DNA of 64,000 nt from NCBI RefSeq assembly GCF_001879105.1, contig NZ_MLCF01000002.1, forward strand, positions 62,001-126,000. Direction: 5' to 3'. The translations under genes and the position numbers were made by a program. Under the pieces are notes generated by a model, which did not search any database, had not been told where the DNA came from, and saw nothing but the letters and a program-made list of their open reading frames with translations. The DNA comes from Mangrovactinospora gilvigrisea (lineage in GTDB: Bacteria > Actinomycetota > Actinomycetes > Streptomycetales > Streptomycetaceae). This document shows, piece after piece, positions 16,761 through 25,901 of the stretch. How positions within the stretch are numbered: the first letter of the stretch is position 1; each line of letters opens with the position of its first letter.

Positions 16761-17255
16761 CTACAGCAGGCCGCGCTCGAGCAGCTCGCCCAGGGCGGCG
16801 AAGGTCAACGCGGTGAACGTCTCCGGCTCCTCCTCCAGCAGCCGCTTGACCTCCACCGTGTCCATGAACACCGCATCCCGCGCGCCGTCGCCCACAGCCG
16901 CCGGCTGCTCCTCGGAATACCCGGTGTACACCACCAGCAGCGACGGATAGCCGCCCGCCACCATCTGCACCAACAGGGTCGGCGAGGACGTCTCGACCGT
17001 CTCGCTGCCGTGCACACGCTGCACGAACCGGCCCTCGATCGCCTCGGCCCCGATGCCGCACTCCTCCAACAGCTCGCGGCGCAGGCACTCGGCCGCAGTC
17101 TCCTGCGCCCGCCACTTGCCGCCGGGCAGCTCCCACTTGCCGAGGTTGTCCGGGTCGCTCTCCGGCTTCCAGCGCCGCTGAATCAACACCGACCCACCAC
17201 CCGGACGCTTGATCAGCCCGTACACATTCGGCAGAACCAGAGTCTCCGCAGCCAC
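16761..17255 (-). CDS. NUDIX hydrolase
   Basis: The 164-residue protein has a complete Nudix box, GGKWRAQETAAECLRRELLEECGI at residues 45-68. The pattern Gx5Ex7REUxEExGU is satisfied by G46, E52, R60, E61, E64 and E65, which bind the metal and diphosphate substrate. It begins VAAETLVLPNVYGLIKRP, with GTG at 17255 preceded by AGGAGAGG. Such enzymes cleave nucleoside diphosphates linked to another moiety; the actual substrate is not predictable. It diverges from the helicase gene downstream on the other strand. Confidence 0.88.
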   Translation of the reverse strand: MAAETLVLPNVYGLIKRPGGGSVLIQRRWKPESDPDNLGKWELPGGKWRAQETAAECLRRELLEECGIGAEAIEGRFVQRVHGSETVETSSPTLLVQMVAGGYPSLLVVYTGYSEEQPAAVGDGARDAVFMDTVEVKRLLEEEPETFTALTFAALGELLERGLL

Positions 17256-17515
17256 AGCCCTCTCCTCACCTCGCGCAACGTCGACCGGACCCTAGCCGCA
17301 GTGATCATCCGACCGCTACGGAACAGACAGCACCAGATGCTCGCCCGCAAACTCGCCGCGGGAGCCGCGGCATCAGCGGCCTGCCCCGCGGCGAACGCCG
17401 ACGCCGCCTCAGATGACGGGGCATCTCCCGGGCAGCCCCCGGGCCCGCAGCCCGGCCCGCGATAATGGAGCCCCGCCCGCAATCCGTCGACGCCCAGCAC
17501 CACCGGGAGCACCAC

Positions 17516-20283
17516 ATGATCGGCCCGCGCCTGCGGCTGCATCCGCATCAGCCGGCCGCTATCGATGCGATCGTGCGCGGCCTGGAACTCCCCGCCGGCG
17601 GCCGGGTACCGGAGGAGGGCGTGCGGGGGCAGTTGGTCTCGGTGACCGGCACCGGCAAGACCGTCACCGCCGCCGTCGCCGCGAAGCGTCTGGTCCCCCG
17701 CGGCGTAGTCGGAATCATCGTCCCCACCCTGGACCTGATCGCCCAGACCGTGACGCAGTGGCGGCTCGCCGGGCACACCGCCCCGATGGTCGCCGTCTGC
17801 TCGCTGGGCGACGACCCCTACCTGGAGCAGCTGGACGTGCGCTGCACCACCCACCCCACCCGCCTCGCCCTCTGGACCGCCGCAGGCGGCCCGATGATCG
17901 TGATCGCCACCTACGCCAGCCTCGTCCCCCAGGCCGAGGGCGGCGAGGAACAGCCCGGAGAGGCCGGCGGCGGGCCCGGGGTGCTGGAGCAGGCGCCGCG
18001 CGGCACCTGGGGCCAACGCATGCCCCCGCTGGACCTGTTGATCATCGATGAGGCGCACCGGTCCTCCGGCGACGCCGCGAAGGCCTGGGCCGCCGTCCAC
18101 GACCAGACCCGCATCCCCGCGGTGCGGCGGCTGTACATGACCGCCACCCCGCGGCTGTGGAAGGCGGCTCCCGGCGTCGCCGAGCAGGCGCAGCAGCGGG
18201 AGGAAGGCCGGCGCCGCGGCGGCCGCGGTGGGCGTCTGGCGGGGGTGGCGCCCAAGTCCGCCGCTCCAGAGGGGGGTTCGGGAGTGCCGGCGGGGCTGGT
18301 GGCCTCCATGGACGATATTGCGGTGTACGGCCCGGTACTGCACGAACTCGGCCTCATGGAGGCGTGCGAGCGCGGAATCCTTGCCGGCTTCGAGATCGAC
18401 GTCCTGGAGATCCGCGACCCGCAGGCCCCCGGGCCGGACGCGGATCCCGAGTTGGTGCGCGGCCGGCGCCTCGCCGCTTTGCAGGCCGCCCTCCTCAAAC
18501 ACGCCGACACCGTCGGCGCCCGCTCCCTGATGACCTTCCACACCCGCACCCTGGACGCCCTCGCCTTCGCCCGGGCCCTGCCCGAGACCGCCGCCGAACT
18601 CCACGCAACCGACCCGCACACCTACCCGAAGCGGGTCGGCGCCGACTGGCTGTGCGGCGAACACCCCGCCGCCGAGCGGCGCAAGGTCCTCGCCCGGTTC
18701 GCCGACGGCCTGGACGAAGACGGCTGGGTCGTCGACTTCGGCGTCCTTGCCTCCTGCCGGGTCCTCGGCGAGGGCGTCGACATCCGCGGCAGGCGCGGCG
18801 TGGACGGCGTGGTGTTCGCCGACCCGCGCTGCTCGCCCGTGGAGATCGTCCAGATCATCGGCCGCGGCCTGCGCCAAAACCCCGGCGAGGGCAAGGTCGC
18901 CCGCCTGATCATCCCCGTCTTCTTCAAGCCCGGCGAGGACCCCGAGGACATGATGGCCTCCCCAAGCTACCGACCCGTCGTAGCCCTCCTCCAAGGCCTC
19001 CGAGCGCACGACGAACGGGCGATCGAGTCCATGGTGCTCGCCGCCCGCGGCGCCGGCGGCCAGGCCACCGGCGTCCTCGCCCTCGACCCCAACCGCCCCG
19101 ACGACGAGGAGCCGGACGGTGAAGGACCGGAAGGGGAAGGCGAGTCGGCCGCCCAGGCGGCGGACGAGGCCCAGGAGGAGGGCGATCCGAGCGAAACTGC
19201 GGCCGGCGACGGCCCGGGCCACGCCGCGGCCTCCCGCGGCGGTGCGGAGGCGCGGGTGCGCAGGCCGTCGGTGCCGCTGCTGCGCTTCTCCCTGCCCCGC
19301 AACCCCGACGTCATCGCCTCTTTCCTGCGCACCCGCGTCCTGTTCCCCGACTCCGAGGTCTGGCTGGCCGGCTACAACGCGCTGCGCCACTTCGTCGCCG
19401 ACCACAACACCGCCGAAGTGCCCCTCGATGCCGTCGTCCCGCTCGGGGCGACCGCCCGCGACGAGGCCGACATCGACGCGACGGTCACCGAGACGTATCC
19501 GCTGGGGGCGTGGGTGAGCGAGCAGCGCCGCGCCTTCAAACTCGGCGCCCTCAAGGCCTGGCGGGCCGAACTGCTGGACGAGCTCGGCATGGTCTGGTCC
19601 GTCGCGGACACCCGCTTCCACCGCAGCCTGGCCGCCGCCCGCGCCTACCGCGACGTCCACGGGACACTCGCAGCCCCCAGGGACGCCGAGGTCGACGGAG
19701 TCAAGGTCGGGCACTTTCTGTCGAATCTGCGGCGCGCCGGGGCCCTGGACGGCTACCCGGACCGGGCCAAGGCCCTGGCCGCGATCGACAAGGACTGGAA
19801 CCCGGGCTGGCCGGCGGACTGGCAGCGCCACTACACCTCAAGCACCTGATCGACGACGGCGAGAAGCTGGAGGTGCTGCTGCCGGGGGTGACCGTCTTCG
19901 GCGACGACATCGGCACCTGGATCACCCGCCAGCAACGCCCCGACGTCTGGGACACACTGACGGACCGCCAGCAGCAGCTGCTCCAGGGCCTCGGCATCAC
20001 CCCGACGGAACCCGAGCCCACCGACGGCGGCAACGGCCGCTCGAAGGCGCTCAGCGCCTTTGAGCGGGGCCTGGCCGCACTGCGCCAGTACACCGCCCGC
20101 ACCGGGAACGCGAAGATTCCTCGTCACCATGAAGAACACGTCGTCCTCGACGACGGCTCCGAACCCGTCACCATCCGGCTAGGAGTATGGGCCTCCAACA
20201 TCAAGTCCCCCGCGCGGCGAGCGAAGCTGACCGATGATCAGCGCGCCGCACTCGCCGAGGCCGGCATGGAGGTGCCGTCATGA
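17516..20283 (+). pseudogene. Telomere-associated-type DEAD/DEAH helicase with helicase-associated repeats, frameshifted near its end
   Basis: From ATG 17516 (GGGAG upstream) the protein has Walker A VTGTGKT (residues ~43-49), DEAH at ~178-181 (LLIIDEAHRSS), motif III MTATPR and a helicase C domain with VLASCRVLGEGVDIRG and QIIGRGLRQNPGEGK. Helicase-associated repeats begin near 19330 (FRTRVLFPDSEVWLAGYNALRHFV). The frame stops at 19849 after ADWQRHYTSST. Homology continues at once in another frame: HLIDDGEKLEVLLPGVTVFGDDIGTWI, on to 20283. One base is gained or lost around 19830-19840. Full length would be about 920 residues. Such helicases are frequent near ends of Streptomyces linear replicons. 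The main domains remain, so the truncated form might still be active. Confidence 0.85.
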
Positions 20284-20666
20284 TCGAGGCAGGCACTGGA
20301 CAGGGACCTGACGGCGTCGACGCGTACATCGCCGCCGGTACCGGGCAGCACGGCAACACCGGCAGCAACGCCCAACTGACCCTGCACCGGATCCTGGCCG
20401 GCGCGGGCATCGCCGCTACCGACACCGCCGCGCTGGTCCACGCGGTGGCCGCCGTCACCGACACCGTCTGCACCGTCCAGGAGCTCAACCCTGGTCCTGA
20501 GCACCGCAATCTCCAGGGCTACGAGGACGAGCGGGAGCAGCGATCCGTGCTGCGGCCGCGCACCTGGACGGGTGCGCCGAGCGGCTCGCCCGCCCGCTGA
20601 TCACCGACTGGTCCGAAGGCCGTCCCGTGACCGGCCACCAGGACGACCCCGGAGCCTCGGCATGAA
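20280..20666 (+). pseudogene. Small hypothetical gene coupled to the helicase, frameshifted
   Basis: An ATG at 20280 overlaps the end of the helicase reading frame (TCATGA), suggesting translational coupling. The first frame encodes MIEAGTGQGPDGVDAYIAAGTGQ and ITLHRILAGAG-like sequence up to YEDERE. From about 20540 the coding bias moves to another frame: AIRAAAAHLDGCAERLARPLITDWSEGRPVTGHQDDPGASA, ending at 20666. A single-base indel near 20540 explains this. The family is unrecognised; position suggests a partner of the helicase. Confidence 0.55.
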
Positions 20667-20750
20667 TGCAGCCGGCCGCGGTCATACGGCTTGCGGGCCT
20701 TCCCTCACGGGCCGGCGGCTTCCAACTGATGCCGCCGTCATGTCGGCCTC

Positions 20751-21839
20751 CTACGCCAGCTCCTGCTCCAGCAGCCGAAGAAGGGCGTGGGCGAGGAGGA
20801 TCGCCGGCACCACGAACTGCGGCCGGTAGGAACACGCCGAGGCGCTGTGGGCACCGAGGTGGCGGTTGAGGGTGTCCTGCTTGCTGGTGCCGGGGGCGAA
20901 GACCTGGCTCATGCCCGCCAGCACCAGGTAGCGGCGGACCTCGAGCAGCGTGGGGTCGCCCCAGCTCGGGCCGCTCGGGAGCGCCCCGGCGATGGTCTTG
21001 TGGTGGCCGGCCTCGGGAACCTCCGGAAAGGCGCCGCGGATCCAGGTGCCGCCGAGCTCCTTCATCGCCGTCTCGAGCACGTTGCAGGCCAGCGCCTGGG
21101 CAGCTTGGTCGTGACCGGCACGCGCGGCGTCGATGGCGGCGGCGGTCAGGGCCGCCAGGTCGGTGAGGTCGGAGTGGATGACCGACTGAAGGCTCGCGGC
21201 GACGTCGTCGAAGACCTCCTCGCGCCGGTCGCGGAGCAGGGTGAAGCGCTCGTCGCGCGTGCCGAGCTTCAGCAGGTCTTTGACCAGGTCTGCGTGGGGG
21301 GCCCAGGAGAGGCCGAGCCCGTCGTCCCGGCTGATGGTGAACAGCTCCTCCAGCTCATCCGGCGTCAGATCGCGGAGGTTGCTGGGGAGGAAGTCCGTGA
21401 ACGGCTTCGTCAGCAGCCGCTGGACCAGAGCGCTGGGCGGGGTTGCCATCCGCACGATCGCGGCGATCTGCTCGTGCCAGGACGGGGTGCTGAGGGCCAG
21501 CGAGAAGGCGCCGAGGGATCGGGGCGGCAGAGTCTTCAGGACACTCCGGTGGACGTCGTCGGCCGTCTTCGCGAGCCGCGCTTGGCGTACGAGTTGACGG
21601 CGGGTCTCCTCGTTGAGTTTCATGACGCTCGCGAGGAAGCCGGTGCTGACGAACCGTTGGGTGATGGAGTTGCCCATCACCCCTGCGGCCGCCGCCGAGC
21701 GGAGCGCCGAGCTGTCCGCCAGGCTCCCGCCGGCTAGGGACTGGCGGGCACGGGCTGCGCTGCTGTGTGTCGGCCGGGCCTCGGGGCGGTCGTCACCCTC
21801 GCCCCCGGGGTCGACGCACGCCTCATCTTCGTCGCTCAT
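20751..21839 (-). CDS. Hypothetical protein, alpha-helical
   Basis: A 362-residue protein with strong codon bias throughout and no recognised domain. It starts with an acidic, probably disordered segment (MSDEDEACVDPGGEGDDRPE) followed by a hydrophobic Ala-rich stretch. A long helical region (VMKLNEETRRQLVRQARLAKTADDVHRSVLKTLPP; DLTDLAALTAAAIDAARAGHDQAAQALACNVLETAMKEL) and a hydrophobic C-terminus follow (PQFVVPAILLAHALLRLLEQELA). Repeated helical pairs suggest a scaffold. ATG at 21839 is the first start. No neighbour shares its orientation, so context gives no clue. Confidence 0.7.
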   Translation of the reverse strand: MSDEDEACVDPGGEGDDRPEARPTHSSAARARQSLAGGSLADSSALRSAAAAGVMGNSITQRFVSTGFLASVMKLNEETRRQLVRQARLAKTADDVHRSVLKTLPPRSLGAFSLALSTPSWHEQIAAIVRMATPPSALVQRLLTKPFTDFLPSNLRDLTPDELEELFTISRDDGLGLSWAPHADLVKDLLKLGTRDERFTLLRDRREEVFDDVAASLQSVIHSDLTDLAALTAAAIDAARAGHDQAAQALACNVLETAMKELGGTWIRGAFPEVPEAGHHKTIAGALPSGPSWGDPTLLEVRRYLVLAGMSQVFAPGTSKQDTLNRHLGAHSASACSYRPQFVVPAILLAHALLRLLEQELA

Positions 21840-22106
21840 GTAGCCATGATTCCGACTCGCCCTGGTGTGCGCCCGTCCTTTTCCGGAATGGCCCCTCCTC
21901 CGGCTTTAGCTACGACTGCGTCGAGCTGTACCGACCGCCCGTCGGAGCCCGTGAAGCGCCGCACCGCCTCGCCGGCGGCCCATACGGCGCACCGCGTGTC
22001 GCGTGTCCCGTGCCGCGCGCTGGTTCCTCATCGGTGCGCGGCACGCGGCATGCTGGCCGCCGCGCACCGGCGCGGCCCACAGCCGGGCGCGGGATCAGAA
22101 CCCGGG

Positions 22107-22280
22107 TTACTCCACCATCACGTGCAGCGCCACGGCGACCACGAAGAAGGCCGCCACCGCGGCGGCCGGGCCGCTGTGCAGGCCGGCCGGGACGCTGCAG
22201 ACCGCTGCGATGAAAACGATCAGCACCCAGCGCCTCGGCATGCGGGCGGGCGGCTGCGGGTCGGTCGGAGGCGTAGACAT
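22107..22280 (-). CDS. Small predicted membrane protein
   Basis: A 57-residue product: a Pro-rich N-terminus (MSTPPTDPQPPARMPRR) followed by two hydrophobic spans, WVLIVFIAAVCSVPAGLHSG and AAAVAAFFVVAVALHVMVE. The two-span arrangement is common among small actinobacterial membrane proteins without known role. The ribosome site is weak, and the start rests on codon bias and the hydrophobic pattern. Confidence 0.55.
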   Translation of the reverse strand: MSTPPTDPQPPARMPRRWVLIVFIAAVCSVPAGLHSGPAAAVAAFFVVAVALHVMVE

Positions 22281-22441
22281 TCGTCTGCTGCTTTCATTTG
22301 ACGGCCGCCGGGCTGCGGCAGGATGCGGCCCGCCGCTGCGGGCATCGAGGCGCCCAACTGCGATGCGGGGACGGCGTGTTCGCCACCGCAGCCCAGAGTC
22401 GGCGCCCGGGACGGCGAGGTCCAGCGGGGCCGATTGGCCCC

Positions 22442-22475
22442 TTGACCAGCCGGTGTCGCATACATGTTTATGTAT
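22442..22475 (+). promoter_or_regulatory. Promoter/operator region with an AT-rich inverted repeat
   Basis: TTGACC at 22442-22447 resembles a -35 box. Eleven to eighteen bases later lies the perfect inverted repeat ATACAT-GTTT-ATGTAT (22460-22475), an AT island in very GC-rich sequence. It would cover the -10 region, as repressor operators often do. This placement also argues that the following gene starts downstream of 22475. Confidence 0.5.
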
Positions 22476-22523
22476 TTGGGGCGGGTCAAGCGGCGGCGGG
22501 TCAAGGGGGCGGAACTGGTGGTG

Positions 22524-23525
22524 ATGGAGTTCGTGCAGCCGTCCGAGTACGGGCCCGCACCGGATCAGGGGCCTCCGGGTAAGGCTGAGGTGAAGTCGCT
22601 GACGGTGCGCCAACGGCGGCTGGAACTGGTCAAGTCGGCCGCAGAGGAAGCGTCCGGGAAGTTCGTCTCACTGGTCCCAAAGAGCTTCGTGCTGCGGGAG
22701 GGCTTCGTGCGGCGTCCGACCAAGGCGCCCGACACCTCCGGCACCCGCAGCCTGCCTCGCCGCCGGGAGCGGCCGCCCGCCGCCCGGCTGCTGTCCCCCA
22801 ATGGCATCGCCCTGCAGACGTACCTCACCGCGCTGCTGGTGGCGCAGAATCCCCCACGCGGGTCACGGCCCGGCAATCCGTGGCCGATCAACCGCTATCC
22901 GGACCCCAGCTGGATCGACCTGGTGGCCCACGCCACCGCCGAATCCGGCTCCCCCCGCAATCGGGAGGTGAAGCAGAAGCAGCTGCGCCGCGCCCTGGAC
23001 CGGATGCGCAGCGAGGGCCTGGTCCAACTCCCCCATCGGGCGCGGGCCAAGGGCGCCTTCGAGGACTTCCGGCTGCTGGACGACGCCGACGGTCGGGATC
23101 CGTACCTGCCGCCCATGGGCGGCTCGCTGGTGTCGATTCCGGTGAACCTCTTCACCCACGGGTGGATCCACGTGCTGGAGGACAGCGAGCTCGTCTTCCT
23201 GCTGATGGTCGCCTGCCTGCACGCGCGCCGCGGCTTCGGCCCAGTGTTCGCCACCGAAGTCGAGCGCCGCTTGCAGTTCGGTGTGGGCCGCGACGCCTAC
23301 CGCGCCCACGCGGCGCTGCGCCGCTACGGCCTGCTGGAGGTCGAGATCGACTTGATGCGCAGCGCCCAGACCGGCCGGACCTTCGGCGGCACGCCGGCAG
23401 ACCCCGGCAAGCTGCACCGCTTCCGCCTACGTCAAGAGGGCTTCGATGCGCCGGCCCACCCCGTGGTCCTGGAGGCCGTCACCCGCCGCATCAAGTCCAC
23501 CACCGCCGGATCAGATTCCGGCTGA
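22524..23525 (+). CDS. Hypothetical protein, possible winged-helix or plasmid-type protein
   Basis: The 333-residue product starts MEFVQPSEYGPAPDQ and has a basic stretch (TSGTRSLPRRRERPPAARLLSPNG). A region resembling a winged-helix fold follows (IALQTYLTALLVAQNPP; PSWIDLVAHATAESGSPRNREVKQKQLRRALDRMRSEGLVQLPHRARAKGAFEDFRLLDD). A second, similar segment near residues 225-285 ends ALRRYGLLEVEIDL. DNA binding is plausible but not certain. I prefer ATG 22524 (or GTG 22521), behind AAGGGGGCGG, over the upstream ATG at 22464, which overlaps the operator-like repeat. Confidence 0.65.
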   Translation: MEFVQPSEYGPAPDQGPPGKAEVKSLTVRQRRLELVKSAAEEASGKFVSLVPKSFVLREGFVRRPTKAPDTSGTRSLPRRRERPPAARLLSPNGIALQTYLTALLVAQNPPRGSRPGNPWPINRYPDPSWIDLVAHATAESGSPRNREVKQKQLRRALDRMRSEGLVQLPHRARAKGAFEDFRLLDDADGRDPYLPPMGGSLVSIPVNLFTHGWIHVLEDSELVFLLMVACLHARRGFGPVFATEVERRLQFGVGRDAYRAHAALRRYGLLEVEIDLMRSAQTGRTFGGTPADPGKLHRFRLRQEGFDAPAHPVVLEAVTRRIKSTTAGSDSG

Positions 23526-23632
23526 CCGTGCCGGCCGAGCGCCCCAGGGGACACGGAGCGGACACCGCTCCATGTCGCGCGCCCATTCGGCTGAAGCAAT
23601 CCGACCACCAGTCGCACCATCGGGGAGGGGCC

Positions 23633-25030
23633 GTGACCGCAGCGAAGGACTTCTCAGCCCTGCGCACACTGATCGAGTCCGTGGTGGCGCCGTTCGGCGA
23701 CCTCAACACGCACGCCACGCTCAACGACGCGCTCGCGGAACTGGGGATGCCGCCGGTGCCCGCCGAAGCCGGCAGCAAGTCCCAGCGCGTCCAGCAGAGC
23801 CTGGCCGGAGTGGCCGACGAGGCATTGCCCCGGGTGGCAGGAAACATCCTGGCCCAAAAGCTCGTCGACGCGCCGATGCGCAACGCCGTCGAGGACCTGC
23901 TGTGGGCGCACTCGACGCCCCACATCCCCAAACGGATCCGGCGGGAGCTCGCCCAATCCCTCGACCTTGAGGACCTGGCCCGGGACGAGACTCGGTTCAC
24001 CGCGCTCCTGGACCGCTTCTTCCTCCTCGACCACCAGCACTTCCAGTTCGATTGGCTGGTCTCCGGTGTACCACCGGATCTGCGGCAGCAGATCCACCAG
24101 CAGGTCTTCCGCAATCGCGGCGACTGGTCCTGCGAGGAGCTGTTCGAGCATCTGGGCACCTTCGAGGCCAGCGACGCCCGGTTCGCCCGGTTCCTGGAGG
24201 CCGCGGTCTCCGCGGAGCTGCTGCTGGACGAGTCACGGCAGCGCCGGCTCGTGGAGGCGATCAACGCCCATCTGCGCGCCGCGGGGATCGAACTGCGCGA
24301 GACGGGCACCGAGGAGGGCTATCCGTGCTTCGGGCTGGTCTCCACGCGCCTGGCACACAACCGGCAGCCCAAGAACGTCATCTTCGCCGCCCCCACCAAG
24401 CCCGATATCCGGTTTCCCAACGCGCTCGACAACGACATCGAGATCATGGGAGACCCCGACACATACCTGGCCTATGACCACCCGATCGGCCGCGACGGGC
24501 TGCGTTGGCGCGATCTGCAGGACTGGTTCCAGGACACTCGCGGCATTGCGGACGCGGCCGAGGCCAAGACGATCCTCTACCAGCGGCTCCTGAACTGCTT
24601 GCCGAAGGAGTCCGCCGGCCAGCGCCACCTGTTCCTGCTGTACCACCAGATCCTCGGCGACGCCGTCTACGACCTGCCGGCGCTGCTGCCCGAGGTGTGG
24701 CTGCACTGGGACCCCAAGACGGTCAAACAGCGGGGCCGCGAAGCCCTGCTGCGCTTTCGCATGGACTTCCTCCTCCTGTTGCCGCACGATCAGCGCGTCG
24801 TCCTGGAGGTCGACGGCGCCCAGCACTACGCCCGCCGCGAGGGCAAGCGGCTCATTGCCGACACCGAGAGGTACGCGAGCATGGTGGCCGCCGACCGCGA
24901 CCTGAAGGTCTCCGGCTACGAGGTCTTCCGCTTCGGCCACGACGAACTCGCCGACCCCGCCCGCGCCAAGGCAGTCCTGGAGCAGTTCCTGCCCGCCCTG
25001 TTCGCCCGCTTCGGGCCGAACACGCCATGA
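23633..25030 (+). CDS. AbiJ-N-terminal-domain protein with a C-terminal PD-(D/E)xK-like nuclease; probable phage-defence effector
   Basis: The 465-residue protein begins TAAKDFSALRTLIESVVAPFGDLNTHATLNDALAELGMPP, followed by GSKSQRVQQSLAGVADEALPRVAGNIL. This matches the AbiJ N-terminal domain type 3 found fused to diverse abortive-infection effectors. The C-terminal part (residues ~375-440) has FRMDFLLLLPHDQRVVLEVDGAQHYA, giving the D...ExD/K core of restriction-endonuclease-fold nucleases, then SGYEVFRFGHDELADP. A sensor-plus-nuclease design is inferred. The middle region resembles no family I know. GTG at 23633 has GGGGAGGGG upstream. It is 107 bases downstream of the 22524-23525 gene in the same direction. 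Confidence 0.75.
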   Translation: MTAAKDFSALRTLIESVVAPFGDLNTHATLNDALAELGMPPVPAEAGSKSQRVQQSLAGVADEALPRVAGNILAQKLVDAPMRNAVEDLLWAHSTPHIPKRIRRELAQSLDLEDLARDETRFTALLDRFFLLDHQHFQFDWLVSGVPPDLRQQIHQQVFRNRGDWSCEELFEHLGTFEASDARFARFLEAAVSAELLLDESRQRRLVEAINAHLRAAGIELRETGTEEGYPCFGLVSTRLAHNRQPKNVIFAAPTKPDIRFPNALDNDIEIMGDPDTYLAYDHPIGRDGLRWRDLQDWFQDTRGIADAAEAKTILYQRLLNCLPKESAGQRHLFLLYHQILGDAVYDLPALLPEVWLHWDPKTVKQRGREALLRFRMDFLLLLPHDQRVVLEVDGAQHYARREGKRLIADTERYASMVAADRDLKVSGYEVFRFGHDELADPARAKAVLEQFLPALFARFGPNTP

Positions 25031-25116
25031 CCGAACCAGGCGGTCCCACGGCGCTCCCCCAATTACCTTCTTGGTGGCCCCGCAATGGGGCTCCCGGCCT
25101 GCCGGTTCCGCCTGAG

Positions 25117-25284
25117 TCACCGAGACTCGGGATCCCCGCAGACCGGACAGTCGTATTCGTCGGTGGAGTTCACAGCGACCGGGTGGCCACAGAATTCACA
25201 CGGCCGCATGCCTTCATCTGCAGGCGCCGACACGAGCTCATTCTCCACGTCGACCAGACTGCCAGCTGGCCGCCCCACAGTCAC
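25117..25284 (-). CDS. Small zinc-ribbon protein
   Basis: The 55-residue frame from GTG 25284 (AAGGGGAGCC upstream) ends RPCEFCGHPVAVNSTDEYDCPVCGDPESR. Two CxxC pairs spaced like a zinc ribbon are visible. The N-terminal half (TVGRPAGSLVDVENELVSAPADEG) is non-descript. Function unknown; possibly a nucleic-acid-binding or assembly partner. Confidence 0.5.
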   Translation of the reverse strand: MTVGRPAGSLVDVENELVSAPADEGMRPCEFCGHPVAVNSTDEYDCPVCGDPESR

Positions 25285-25453
25285 GGCTCCCCTTGACGAA
25301 ACCCATAGGGGCGCCCCCTGCGCCCAGAGCAGGAGCTCGGAGACGTCGCCGCAATCCTGGTGCGGGCCGCCGCGGGCGGGCGGACGGTCTCCGTCTGGGT
25401 AGGAGGCCGGGGCATTCGCGTGTCCCGCCCACGCCCGAGGAGTTGGGCAGCGC

Positions 25454-25687
25454 ATGGATGCCACCGAGCACGGGCCGGAGCCCGATCCCGACCGGGTCGT
25501 CACCGTGCAGTTGCCGGGCGCCGACCACCTGCTGGCCGATGCCCGCCGGGCGGACCTGTACGCCGCCCTGGTCGTGGCCGGCGTCCCGCCCGAAGCCGGT
25601 GACCGGGCGGCGGTCGATGCCCTCAGTCTGGCCGGGTCGGAGGCCGTCGCCGCGGTCACCCGGTGGCTGCACACCGCCGCCCGCTAG
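25454..25687 (+). CDS. Small hypothetical protein
   Basis: A 77-residue product, MDATEHGPEPDPDRVVTVQLPGADHLLADARRADLYAALVVAGVPPEAGDRAAVDALSLAG and so on, with consistent G/C third positions and GGAG before the ATG. It looks like a compact alpha/beta or helical protein. No domain recognised. Confidence 0.6.
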   Translation: MDATEHGPEPDPDRVVTVQLPGADHLLADARRADLYAALVVAGVPPEAGDRAAVDALSLAGSEAVAAVTRWLHTAAR

Positions 25688-25901
25688 ACCGTCCGGGGAA
25701 CGCCAGGCCGGGGCGGGCGGTGACCGCCTTCTGCTGCACCGCCAGGAGGCGACGCACCACCCCGGGGTCCGCCGCGGGGCGATGCGGGGCGCCGGCGACC
25801 CAACCGCAGAGTTGTCATGTTCCGTTTCAACGCGCGTAGCTTCGGGGAGGGGATCCCACGCCAGACTGACACCCCCTCACCCACCTGCCTGGGGAGAGCA
25901 C

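Noticed and set aside
17213-19831. 872-residue open frame antisense to the helicase
   Set aside because: It is the complementary shadow of a gene with strong codon bias; the plus-strand product has helicase motifs, this one has none.
19830-19849. Programmed ribosomal frameshift in the helicase gene
   Set aside because: No slippery heptamer or downstream pseudoknot was evident; a simple indel is more likely.
22464-22523. Upstream ATG of the 22524-23525 gene
   Set aside because: It lies inside the operator-like inverted repeat and promoter and has no ribosome site.
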